From assembly GCA_016124975.1 (NCBI GenBank), contig WGMP01000020.1, positions 28,795 through 92,794 on the forward strand: a DNA stretch of 64,000 bases, in the 5' to 3' direction. Below, piece by piece: positions 27,733-35,717 of this stretch; position 1 is the stretch's first letter, and each line of letters begins with the position of its first letter. Origin of the DNA: Phycisphaera sp. (lineage in GTDB: Bacteria > Planctomycetota > Phycisphaerae > Phycisphaerales > SM1A02). The notes under the pieces were generated by a model. That model was not told where the DNA came from, did not search any database, and was given only the letters and a program-made list of their open reading frames with translations. Position numbers and translations under genes: made by a program.

Positions 27733-28842
27733 ATGCGCACACTCGACCTTCAGTTCGCAGAATCGATCGACTCCGTCTCCCGCGCGCTCGCGGAGTGGAC
27801 CGTGGCCACGATGTACGAGCGCAATCCCGCCCTCGCGGCCCGCTATGGCGCGGAAGGCCGCGCGCTTTGGCGCGGCGAGGTGGCGAACAGGCTGCAGTAC
27901 CTCGCGGAGGCCGTCGCCGCGGACCGCGTCGGGCTTCTCGTCGATTCGGTGGCGTGGGCGCGCGCCGCGTTCACCGCGCGCGGGATGGACGAGGACGATC
28001 TCGTCGAGAGCCTCGTCGTCCTCGAGGAGACGCTGCGCAGCGAGCTGCCGAAGCAGATCGGAGAGCGCACCTCGCGCTTCCTCGGCGAGTCGATTCGATG
28101 GCTTCGCCATGCGCAGAGCGCTGCGGCGACGACCGAGGACGACGGCGTGCTGGCGAGCGCGCTCGATGCGCCGGGCGCCGATTCGGTGCGCGCGCGCGAC
28201 TATCTTCGGCACCTCCTCGAGCGGCAGCAGTCGCGCGCGGTGGACACGCTTCTCGACGCGGTGCGCTCGGGACGCACGGTCGCCGAGGTCTATGAAGCGG
28301 TGATCGCGCCCGCGCTCGCCGAGGTCGGCCGCATGTGGCACCTCGGCGAGGCGACGGTGGCGGACGAACACTATGTGACGACCGCGACGCAGGCCGCGAT
28401 CGCCGTGCTGCGCGGCAAGCTGCCGCAGGCGCCGAGGCACGGGAAGCGCGCGCTCGCGACGAGCGTGGGCGGCGACCTCCACGACATCGGCATCCGCATG
28501 GTGGCCGACCTCCTCGAGAGCGAGGGCTGGCAGGTTGACTGCCTCGGCGCGAACATGCCGACGGCGGACCTCGTCGAGCACGCCGTCGACGAGATGGGGC
28601 GACAGCAGTTCCACCTGATCCTTCTCTCCGCAAGCACGGGCCTCGCCGTGCGCGCGACAGCGGGCGCCATCGCCGCGCTCCGCGCAGCGAGCACCGAGGC
28701 GCGCGTTCCGATCATGGTCGGCGGCGGCGTCTTCACGCGTGTCGACGGGCTGTGGCAGGCGGTCGGCGCCGACGGCTGCGCGAAGAGCGCGTCGGACTCG
28801 GTGCGGCTCGCGCGGGAGCTGACGGGGCTTGTCGCGGTGTGA
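27733..28842 (+). CDS. Cobalamin-binding sensor-like protein (CarH-type light-sensing core without DNA-binding domain)
   Basis: 369 residues. The C-terminal half is a B12-binding Rossmann domain with the cobalamin-ligating GGDLHDIGIRM motif (His250). Before it is the four-helix cap domain containing MWHLGEATVADEHYVT. This gives Trp202, nine residues, then Glu212-His213, the W-x9-EH signature of adenosylcobalamin photoreceptors such as CarH. The N-terminal 140 residues are helical and unrecognised; there is no MerR-like DNA-binding domain and no kinase. A light- or cobalamin-responsive adaptor is the best inference. A corrinoid methyltransferase carrier is the alternative, but no methyltransferase is adjacent. 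ATG 27733 is the first start with a coherent helical N-terminus. Confidence 0.85.
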   Translation: MRTLDLQFAESIDSVSRALAEWTVATMYERNPALAARYGAEGRALWRGEVANRLQYLAEAVAADRVGLLVDSVAWARAAFTARGMDEDDLVESLVVLEETLRSELPKQIGERTSRFLGESIRWLRHAQSAAATTEDDGVLASALDAPGADSVRARDYLRHLLERQQSRAVDTLLDAVRSGRTVAEVYEAVIAPALAEVGRMWHLGEATVADEHYVTTATQAAIAVLRGKLPQAPRHGKRALATSVGGDLHDIGIRMVADLLESEGWQVDCLGANMPTADLVEHAVDEMGRQQFHLILLSASTGLAVRATAGAIAALRAASTEARVPIMVGGGVFTRVDGLWQAVGADGCAKSASDSVRLARELTGLVAV

Positions 28843-29073
28843 GGAAAGCGCAGGCGGCGCGAGGGAGGCGAAGGCGGCGCGAGGTCGGCTGCCTCGCCGC
28901 ACTCCGTGAGCGTCAAATTTTTCGTGGAGCCTGACTTCGTTCTGGAAGACGGGGCTGAGTGGCTGTAGACTTTTGCTTCCGCGAGGTCGTGCCGCGGAAG
29001 ATCGCTGCGTGGCCTCTGATTCGTCGCTCGACGGACTGAGGCTGATTCCGAACTCATTGGGAGAGATGACACC

Positions 29074-30525
29074 ATGTATAGGTCGGGGAATCGAATCGAA
29101 GAGAATGCGCGCGCGTGCGGCGCGGGTGGTTCTGCGTGCGTGGCGGATTCTGGGAATGCGTTTCGTGCGCGGACTGCGTGGCGTACGGGGACTGCGTGTC
29201 TTCGGCGCGCGTTGGTCGCGTGGCGCGTCGTCTCGTGCGTCGCGGCCTGCGTTCTCGTGGTCGGCTTGGTCTCGCGCGAGGGCGTTGCAGCAGGCGTGGC
29301 GACGCGTGCTGCAGCGCTCGATCGGCAGGATACGGGTTTCGGCGGACTGTCTGGCAGGCGGGGAAACGCCTCCGCGCAGCGCGAGGTCTGGGTCGAGGTC
29401 ATCGAGTCGTTCACGCTGCCGGATGATCCGGAGTGGATGGCGGCTGCGCTGGAGGCGGAGGCGCGCGTGCGCGGCACCGTGCCGCGTGGCGCCACTTCCG
29501 ACAGGGACCAGCTCTCCCGGGTCGTGCCCGGCATCGAGGCGATCTCGCCGACCGAGGCCGCGCGGATTGCGAAGCAGATCGAGGATCTCGGCAAGCGCAT
29601 CGAACGCGCCAAGTCGAGCAAGTTCGGAAGCAAGCAGACCGAGGAGCAAGGCGTGAAGCGCGTCGTGGACTCCGTTGAGAAGATCGCCGACTCGCTGCGT
29701 GCGACGGCCGATCGCCCTGCTCCGCTGACCGTCGTACGGCTGTGGGACGGCATCGAGCGGCGCGAGATGCTTGTCGCGCTCGGCCGAGGGCAACGGGCGC
29801 TGGCAAACAGGCTTGTTCCGGGGAAGCCTGTGCTCGCGTCGATCGGGCCGAGCGCCGTCGGCGAGGACTTCCAGGCGAGACGCGAGACCGTCAAGGCGAT
29901 CCAGTCTGCTCGTTCGGCGCCGTCCGAGTTCCTGCGCGTGGAGGACGGATCGAGCGTGCTTCTCGAGCGCGGGTTCGGCGAGGTCGACTCGAGGCCGCAG
30001 CGCGCGGCGGTCGTCGTTCGCGCGACGAAGGACCCAGCGCCTGGCAGCGGCGTGCTCACGCTCGAGCTTCCTGCGCCGCCCGAAGAGCTCGGGATCGACG
30101 CGGCGTATCCGTGGTATGCGGAGTTCAAGCTGTTCGAGCTCGGGAAGGACGGCGCGCGGGCGCGGGAGGTGTCGTTCAAGGGGGTCGATGCGATCGTTGC
30201 CGCGCCGTGGCTGCAAGATGACCCTGGTCGCCCTCGATCCGCCCGGCCGTCGCTCACCGCCCGCGGCCGCGTCGAGGTGAAGTCGCCTGTGCCGTGGGGA
30301 TATGAAGCGGTCGTCGTGAAGTGGTACGGGCTCGCTGCGAAGGATCGACTCGTGTCGACCGCCGGGGGGAACCCCTCGGCTGCGTCCCCGCGTGGCGCGG
30401 GTGGTGCGTCCAAGCCTGCCGCGCCTTCGCAGCCGACCGATGTCACGACGCCGCTCGAGGAGCCCGCGCCACCCGCGCTTCCCGAAGAGCCGCAGACGCC
30501 AGGTGTCCCAGAGAGCCACCGATAG
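29074..30525 (+). CDS. Membrane-anchored protein of unknown function upstream of the VWA lipoprotein
   Basis: 483 residues, not recognised. After a Cys- and Arg-rich N-terminus there is one transmembrane segment (ALVAWRVVSCVAACVLVVGLV, about residues 46-66). A mostly helical extracytoplasmic region (110-220) follows, then a beta-rich region (230-410) and a Pro/Ala-rich tail. ATG 29074 has GGGAGA nine bases upstream. The first 40 residues have a composition unlike the rest, so a later start is possible. The stop lies only 13 bp before the VWA lipoprotein gene, so the two are probably co-expressed and may act together at the cell envelope. Confidence 0.65.
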   Translation: MYRSGNRIEENARACGAGGSACVADSGNAFRARTAWRTGTACLRRALVAWRVVSCVAACVLVVGLVSREGVAAGVATRAAALDRQDTGFGGLSGRRGNASAQREVWVEVIESFTLPDDPEWMAAALEAEARVRGTVPRGATSDRDQLSRVVPGIEAISPTEAARIAKQIEDLGKRIERAKSSKFGSKQTEEQGVKRVVDSVEKIADSLRATADRPAPLTVVRLWDGIERREMLVALGRGQRALANRLVPGKPVLASIGPSAVGEDFQARRETVKAIQSARSAPSEFLRVEDGSSVLLERGFGEVDSRPQRAAVVVRATKDPAPGSGVLTLELPAPPEELGIDAAYPWYAEFKLFELGKDGARAREVSFKGVDAIVAAPWLQDDPGRPRSARPSLTARGRVEVKSPVPWGYEAVVVKWYGLAAKDRLVSTAGGNPSAASPRGAGGASKPAAPSQPTDVTTPLEEPAPPALPEEPQTPGVPESHR

Positions 30526-30538
30526 AAGGAGATCGATC

Positions 30539-33031
30539 ATGCTGGGGAATTGCCTCTCGCGCTCTCAGACCGTGCTGGCCTCGCGCCTCGCGGCGTGCGG
30601 TGTGTTCGCGTTGATTGCCGCGATGCCTTCAGGTTGCTGCACGCCAAAGCCGACTTCACCCGACCCCGAGCCCGAACACAGCCTCATGGGTCGCGAGTCG
30701 GAGAGCGATGAGCTTCGGGTCGCGCACGCGTCGAGTCGCGGCGGAGTCCCTATGGCTGCGACGGGCGCAGCGGCGTCGCGCGCGTCGGGCGGTGGCGGCT
30801 CCGGAGCCACGGGGCGCACGGGCGGACGCGGCGGGTCGTCAGGGAGCGCGTCGGTTGGTGCGTCGGGGGCGTCGGGGGCGTCGGGGGCTTCGGGGGCTTC
30901 GAGTGCGTCGAGTGCGTCCGGCGGCTCCCCCGCCGCGGCTGCGCCGAACGGAGGCCCGTGCACGGGCGGTTCTGGCGGCGCGCAGGGATCGGGCACGGGC
31001 TCTGGAACGGCGGGCGGTTCCTCCGCGGGAGCAAGTTCTGGCGCGTCCTCAGGAGCGGCCAGCGGAAGCGCGAGCGGCGGAGCGAGTGCAGCGGGAGCTT
31101 CGAGTTCGTCGGGCGCCTCGGGTGCCGCGGGTGCCGCGGGTGCCGCGGGTGCCGCGCAGGGCAGCGCCGCCAGCGGCTCGAGCGGTTCACCCGCTTCTTC
31201 AAGCAGCGGCTCGAGCGGCGCTGCCAGTGGAGGCACCGCGAACAGGCCTCTCGGACAGACGGGCGGTGGCGCCGCTTCGCAGAGCGTTCCGGGTGGCCAA
31301 GCAGGTGGTGCACAGTCCCCCGCGGGTCCGCTCGGGGGTGCGGGAGGTGGCGCAAGCGGCCCCCGCTCGGGCACACAGCCGACGCCTTCCATCGGTGGAA
31401 GCGCAGGCCCAGCGGATGAACGCACGGGTGAGCCCGCGACAGCGAGCGACGGTGGCGGCACAGGTGGCGGTCGCGGCGGCGGCGGTGACGGTAAGGGCGA
31501 CGCGGCAAGCGATGTGCGCGAGCCTGCCGTTCCAACTCCCGCTGCGCAAGCCCGCCCGAAGAGCCTCTTCAGCGATGTGCCTCCCGTCGACGAGGACACT
31601 TCGAAGGGTGTCGACACCCCCGCGGCCGCGCCTGCCGAGATCGACGCCGCGAACGATGGCGCGGACGGGAGGGAGCGCGACGAGGCCAGCGGAACGCTGG
31701 GAACCGAGTCGCGCACCGATGCGCGGCAGCCTGAGGTGCCGACCGTCGGCGGTGTCGGCGATCGAGGCGTCGGCGCAGGAGGCGACGACGGAAAGACACC
31801 GTCGGATTCCTCGCCTCAAGGCGCCGCGATCGGTGCAGACGAGGCCGTTGCCGCAGCGCCTGATGCGTCCGTCGGGCAGCGAGACGGAGATATGGAGGAC
31901 ATTGGCCGCACCGATGCGGCCGACGCAGCCACGCGCGGCGCCGACCTCGCGCTTCCCGAGCTGGAGATCGAGCGCATCGATGTCGACGGCACGATCCTCG
32001 ACCGCTCGGGCGAGATGAGCCGCCGCACCGCGCACCCCGTCGCGGGGATCTGGGAGCAGATCGGCGGCGCAAACGACGCCGACTTCGGCCCCGGCGGATA
32101 CCAGCGGTCCGTGCTGATGCTGAACCCGGCGCTGAAGACGGCCGCCGTCTATCGCGTCTACCGCGGCGACATCGCGCTTGTGATCGGCGGCGAGCTTGCG
32201 CTCGACGCAGCGCCCGTGCGCGCGCGCGTCGCCGAGGGAACGATGTCGATGCGCGAGGATCCCGCGTCGACCTCGAGGTTCAGGCGCACGCCGCTTGCGC
32301 TCGGGGGAAGCCCCGCGGTGACGGTGGCGCCGCCCGCGGGCGACGGCCCGTGGGAGCTCTCGTGGCGCCGCGACGGCATGGAGCTTGTCGTCGGGGAGAA
32401 GCGCTACGCCGCGATCACCCGCGAGTCGTTCGAGGAGGTGCGCCGAGGCGGCGGCGACATCGCGTCGGAGGCGGACCTCGCAGACCGCGTGGCAGCGCGG
32501 CCTGCGGAGGCGACCACCCAGCGCATCAACGAGACTTCGTTCTTCGGGCTCCGCGGCGGCGGCAAGCGGATCGTGTTCATCGTCGACATCTCGAGCTCGA
32601 TGATCCAGGGAGACAAGCTCGGCCGGCTCAAGCAGGAACTGAGCCAGACGATCAAGGCGCTGAAGCCCGACACGCGGTTCTCCGTCGTCTTCTTCGACGA
32701 CACGGCGCACATGATCGACTCCGCGTGGATGCACACGGACGCGGACCGCACGCGGGCGCTCACCGTGATTGCGGCCCAGAACACGGGCGGCGGCACGAAC
32801 CCGACCCAGGCGTTCGAGTTCGCGTTCAAGACGCTCGACCCGCTTCCCGACTGCATCTACTACATGACCGACGGCATGACGCCCGTCGACATCGCGGGGC
32901 TTCTGCGCGCGCTGAACACGGGGCCGAACAGGACGACCGTGCACGCGATCGCCTTCGGCGACCGCGGGCTCGAGGCCGCGATGCAGCAGATCGCCGCCGA
33001 GAACGGCGGCACCTACCTGTTCGTTCCGTAG
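30539..33031 (+). CDS. Lipoprotein with long Gly/Ala/Ser linker and C-terminal von Willebrand A domain
   Basis: 830 residues. ATG 30539 has an excellent ribosome binding site (GAAGGAGA). The N-terminus is a lipoprotein signal with lipobox PSGC (Cys33). Residues 80-290 are low-complexity Gly/Ala/Ser, followed by an acidic, Asp/Glu/Pro-rich stretch to about 480. Residues 675-830 form a VWA domain with an intact metal-ion site: DISSS (Asp683, Ser685, Ser687), the TN of NTGGGTNPTQ and the DG of YYMTDGM. It would place a ligand-binding domain at the end of a roughly 450-residue tether. It ends 18 bp from the convergent ExbB/ExbD-like operon, suggesting a shared envelope function. Confidence 0.85.
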   Translation: MLGNCLSRSQTVLASRLAACGVFALIAAMPSGCCTPKPTSPDPEPEHSLMGRESESDELRVAHASSRGGVPMAATGAAASRASGGGGSGATGRTGGRGGSSGSASVGASGASGASGASGASSASSASGGSPAAAAPNGGPCTGGSGGAQGSGTGSGTAGGSSAGASSGASSGAASGSASGGASAAGASSSSGASGAAGAAGAAGAAQGSAASGSSGSPASSSSGSSGAASGGTANRPLGQTGGGAASQSVPGGQAGGAQSPAGPLGGAGGGASGPRSGTQPTPSIGGSAGPADERTGEPATASDGGGTGGGRGGGGDGKGDAASDVREPAVPTPAAQARPKSLFSDVPPVDEDTSKGVDTPAAAPAEIDAANDGADGRERDEASGTLGTESRTDARQPEVPTVGGVGDRGVGAGGDDGKTPSDSSPQGAAIGADEAVAAAPDASVGQRDGDMEDIGRTDAADAATRGADLALPELEIERIDVDGTILDRSGEMSRRTAHPVAGIWEQIGGANDADFGPGGYQRSVLMLNPALKTAAVYRVYRGDIALVIGGELALDAAPVRARVAEGTMSMREDPASTSRFRRTPLALGGSPAVTVAPPAGDGPWELSWRRDGMELVVGEKRYAAITRESFEEVRRGGGDIASEADLADRVAARPAEATTQRINETSFFGLRGGGKRIVFIVDISSSMIQGDKLGRLKQELSQTIKALKPDTRFSVVFFDDTAHMIDSAWMHTDADRTRALTVIAAQNTGGGTNPTQAFEFAFKTLDPLPDCIYYMTDGMTPVDIAGLLRALNTGPNRTTVHAIAFGDRGLEAAMQQIAAENGGTYLFVP
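30861..31156 (+). repeat. 9-bp tandem repeats in the Gly/Ala/Ser linker of the VWA lipoprotein
   Basis: Six units of the CGTCGGGGG type at 30861-30914 encode a repeated Gly-Ala-Ser tripeptide. Four exact units of GGTGCCGCG at 31121-31156 encode Gly-Ala-Ala. The units are multiples of three, so length variation would change the tether and not the frame. Confidence 0.85.
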
Positions 33032-33049
33032 CGACCGCGATCGCAGAGG

Positions 33050-33979
33050 TCACAGGCCACGCGGGGTGCCCGGGATCCAGCGGTCGCGATAGCGCGGCAG
33101 CGGCGCCGTGCAGGCGGAGAGCGTGTAGTTGAAGCCAGCGCCGAGAAGCGCTTCCTTGACGGCGTTGAAGGAGTCGAAGGAGTCGGGCGCGACATCGAGG
33201 AGCACCATGTCCTCGGAAGGGTCGAGCGCCGCGAGCAACTCCTGGAAGCGCGGATCGGCCAGCAGCGACGGCGTGTCGGTGATCGGTATGCCCGCGCCCT
33301 GCCGCAGCGGGATCGTGCGCGTGAAGCCCGTGGCGTTCATGCCGCGGCAGTCCCCGTCGAGGCTCGAGCCCGCGGCGACCACATAGCGGTCGTCCCACTG
33401 CTCGAAGCGCGCGCAGGTGTCGGGCGTGCCGTTCGACCAGTCGCAGACGGGATAGAGACGATCCTCCCAGACGACGACCGTGTAGATCCGCAGCTCGAGC
33501 GCGCGCTCGAGGGGCGTGCGCATGGTGCGGTCCTTGGCACGACGCGCTCCATCGAGCGAGGACTCGAGCCGCGCGACCTCCTCGCGCAGCGGCGCGACCT
33601 GCGCGCCGATGTCCGCAAGGTCGTCGGTGACGGCGGCGACGGCCTCGCTGTAGCGGTCGATCAGCTCTTCTCGTCGGGCGATCTCGCCGAGCGCCTCCGC
33701 CACCCGCTCGGCGGCGTCGGAGTCCTCCGTCACCTCGGCGGCGGCCGGAAGCGCGGAGAGCTCGCGCTCGAGCTCCTCTGCGCGCGCGGCGAGGAGCGCC
33801 ATCTGCCGCTCGCCGTCGGGGTCACCCGCGACGAGGCTTGGCTCGGGCGAACCCTTGGTCGAGGTGAGCGCGAGCAGTGCCGCGATGAGCGCCACGAAGA
33901 TGATCGTGCCGAACATGTTGCAGATCGTGTCGAGCAAGAGGTCGAGGCTGTCGTCCGAGTCGCTGCGTCGCCCTTTCAT
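33050..33979 (-). CDS. ExbD/MotB-like single-pass protein with periplasmic coiled coil (last gene of operon)
   Basis: 309 residues. The short acidic cytoplasmic N-terminus (SDSDDSLDLLLDTICNMFG) leads into one transmembrane helix (TIIFVALIAALLALTS, about 25-41). This layout, with an Asp at the membrane entrance, is that of ExbD/TolR/MotB proteins. A coiled coil spans about 58-150. The C-terminal 150 residues are a compact unrecognised domain with Cys and Trp residues (VVVWEDRLYPVCDWSNG). ATG 33979 overlaps the preceding stop (ATGA). It is predicted to pair with the MotA/ExbB-like protein encoded two genes upstream as part of an ion-driven or force-transmitting complex. Confidence 0.7.
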   Translation of the reverse strand: MKGRRSDSDDSLDLLLDTICNMFGTIIFVALIAALLALTSTKGSPEPSLVAGDPDGERQMALLAARAEELERELSALPAAAEVTEDSDAAERVAEALGEIARREELIDRYSEAVAAVTDDLADIGAQVAPLREEVARLESSLDGARRAKDRTMRTPLERALELRIYTVVVWEDRLYPVCDWSNGTPDTCARFEQWDDRYVVAAGSSLDGDCRGMNATGFTRTIPLRQGAGIPITDTPSLLADPRFQELLAALDPSEDMVLLDVAPDSFDSFNAVKEALLGAGFNYTLSACTAPLPRYRDRWIPGTPRGL

Positions 33980-34812
33980 GGCGCATCCTCCGCCTCGTCG
34001 GCGCGCACGCCCGGAAAGACAGGTGACACGAACGAACCCTCGGGAATGAAGTCGAGGCCGAGCCGCGGCCGCTCGGCGTCCGGCAAGGCCGCGATCGCAT
34101 CGAGCAGCGTCTCGTAGAGCGGCAGGCCCGACGGCGTGACCACGAGCAGGATGTACGACGGCCGCTCCTGCGCGAGCACCTTGAAGAGCGCGAGCGCGTC
34201 GAGCGCCTGCGCCGCGTGCGTGCCTGCCGCGATCCGCGAGGCGGCGCCGTTCTCCGCGTCCGTCACCACGATGCGGGACGCCGAGACCTCGAAGACGATC
34301 GGGCGAAGCGGCTCCGCGCTGTCGACGATGAAGGTGATGCGCTTGCGGCGCTCGACCCGCTGGAGCTCCTCCGCGAGCCGGTCGCGCGTCTGGGTCAGCT
34401 CGAGCACCTCGCGCAGGCCGGCCGCCTCGGGGTGCGCGACGAGCAGTTCGCGCAGCTGCGCCTCGAGCTCGCGCGTCCGCTCCGAAAGCGCGTCGAGCTC
34501 CGCGGCGCTTGCGAGGAGCTCCTGCCGCAGCGACGCGCGCCTCGCGAGGGGGTCGGTGTCGGGCCGCGCGCTCGCCGCGCGCACGGCGTGCTCGAGCGCG
34601 GCGATCCGGTCGCGCAGCGCGCGCTCGCGCTCGTCGAGCGGCACGCCGCCCTCGATCGAGACGCGCCGCCCGCCCGTCGCCTCCGTCGTGATCTCGGTCA
34701 CCTGGATGAGCAGGATCATGGTGATCACGATGGTGATGCCGATGACGCACACCATCACATCCTGGAAGGAGAAGAACGAGACGGGGGCGCCCGCGCCCGC
34801 GCGGCGGCGCAT
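33976..34812 (-). CDS. Second ExbD-like single-pass coiled-coil protein
   Basis: 278 residues. A short basic N-terminus with a polar FFSFQDVMVC entry precedes one transmembrane helix (VIGITIVITMILLIQV, about 22-38). A coiled coil runs from about 55 to 145, and a small alpha/beta domain (YILLVVTPSGLPLYETLLDAI) recalls the C-terminal domain of ExbD/TolR. ATG 34812 has AAGGAG nine bases upstream. The 3' end overlaps the next ExbD-like gene (ATGA). The two ExbD-like proteins differ in sequence and could form a heteromeric pair in one stator-like complex. Confidence 0.7.
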   Translation of the reverse strand: MRRRAGAGAPVSFFSFQDVMVCVIGITIVITMILLIQVTEITTEATGGRRVSIEGGVPLDERERALRDRIAALEHAVRAASARPDTDPLARRASLRQELLASAAELDALSERTRELEAQLRELLVAHPEAAGLREVLELTQTRDRLAEELQRVERRKRITFIVDSAEPLRPIVFEVSASRIVVTDAENGAASRIAAGTHAAQALDALALFKVLAQERPSYILLVVTPSGLPLYETLLDAIAALPDAERPRLGLDFIPEGSFVSPVFPGVRADEAEDAP

Positions 34813-34814
34813 GG

Positions 34815-35717
34815 TCACGGCTCCTTGCGCGCAATGCGCACGCGCGCGACGACGGCGTTCGAGCAGGCCGCGCGGATGTCGTCGCAGAGTGCCTCGTCGG
34901 CGCGCCGCACCGCGGTCTGGAGGAGGTGGATGACGAGCACGGCGATGAGCGCCTCCGCCGTCGTGATGAACGCCGTGTCGAGGCCCTCGAGGACCGTGCG
35001 CAGCTTCTCGGTGATCTGCCCCACATCGGTGCCCGCGACCTTCATCACATCGCCGAAGCGGCCCATCGCCTGCGTAAGGCCGATCACGGTGCCGATGAAG
35101 CCGAGCACGGGAATCGCCCACACGAAGCCGCGCAGCAGCGTGTAGCCCGAGTCCATGCTCGACTCGTCCTGGTCGCCGCGGCTCGACAGCACCTCGTCGA
35201 CATCGGAGACGCGCCCGAGGTTGCGCATCATGCGCAGCACGGCGCGGCAGCGCGCGAGGAACAGGAACCGCGACGGATCGTCGACGGAGCGGTCGATCGC
35301 ATCGATCACCGCGTCGGCGGTCGCGTCGGTGAGCACGAAGCCCGAGTCCTCGGGCACGAACGAGAGCCGCAGCGCCTGCTTCTGCGCGCGGATCTTCAGG
35401 CTCTTGACGAGGAGAAAGACGAGCGACCAGATCGAGAGGAACACGATCGGAATCGGGATCTGGCCGAAGCCCGTGGTGTAGTGCCACACGGCGGCGCCCC
35501 ATGGTTCACCGCGCAGCGCGTAGGCGGTGCCGTAGAAGACGGCTCCGACGACGAGCGCGAGGATGAACGAGGTAAGCGAGCTCGGCGTGGTGCCCTTCCC
35601 CGTTGGAAGGCCAAAGCGCGCCTCTGGGTCGAGGTCGTGGAAGCGCAGGATCGGCGCGGACGGAGGCCGCGCGGTCGGTGCGGAAGGCGTGAAGGTCGCC
35701 TGGCTCTGTGAGGTCAC
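34815..35717 (-). CDS. MotA/TolQ/ExbB-family membrane protein
   Basis: 300 residues with about four hydrophobic segments: two near the N-terminus (SFILALVVGAVFYGTAYAL and PIPIVFLSIWSLVFLLV) and two near the C-terminus (the proton-channel helices). The latter contain the family signature region WAIPVLGFIGTVIGLTQAM and TAFITTAEALIAVLVIHLL. ExbB/TolQ/MotA proteins form the pentameric part of ion-driven motors with ExbD/TolR/MotB. GTG 35717 overlaps the preceding stop (GTGA) and has AGGAG nine bases upstream. Two ExbD-like genes follow directly, completing the unit. Confidence 0.85.
   Translation of the reverse strand: MTSQSQATFTPSAPTARPPSAPILRFHDLDPEARFGLPTGKGTTPSSLTSFILALVVGAVFYGTAYALRGEPWGAAVWHYTTGFGQIPIPIVFLSIWSLVFLLVKSLKIRAQKQALRLSFVPEDSGFVLTDATADAVIDAIDRSVDDPSRFLFLARCRAVLRMMRNLGRVSDVDEVLSSRGDQDESSMDSGYTLLRGFVWAIPVLGFIGTVIGLTQAMGRFGDVMKVAGTDVGQITEKLRTVLEGLDTAFITTAEALIAVLVIHLLQTAVRRADEALCDDIRAACSNAVVARVRIARKEP

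Noticed and set aside
30565..31716. Pro/Ala-rich frame on the minus strand opposite the VWA lipoprotein linker.
   Set aside because: It is a low-complexity shadow of the Gly/Ala/Ser repeats. The plus strand has a strong ribosome binding site, a lipobox and a VWA domain.
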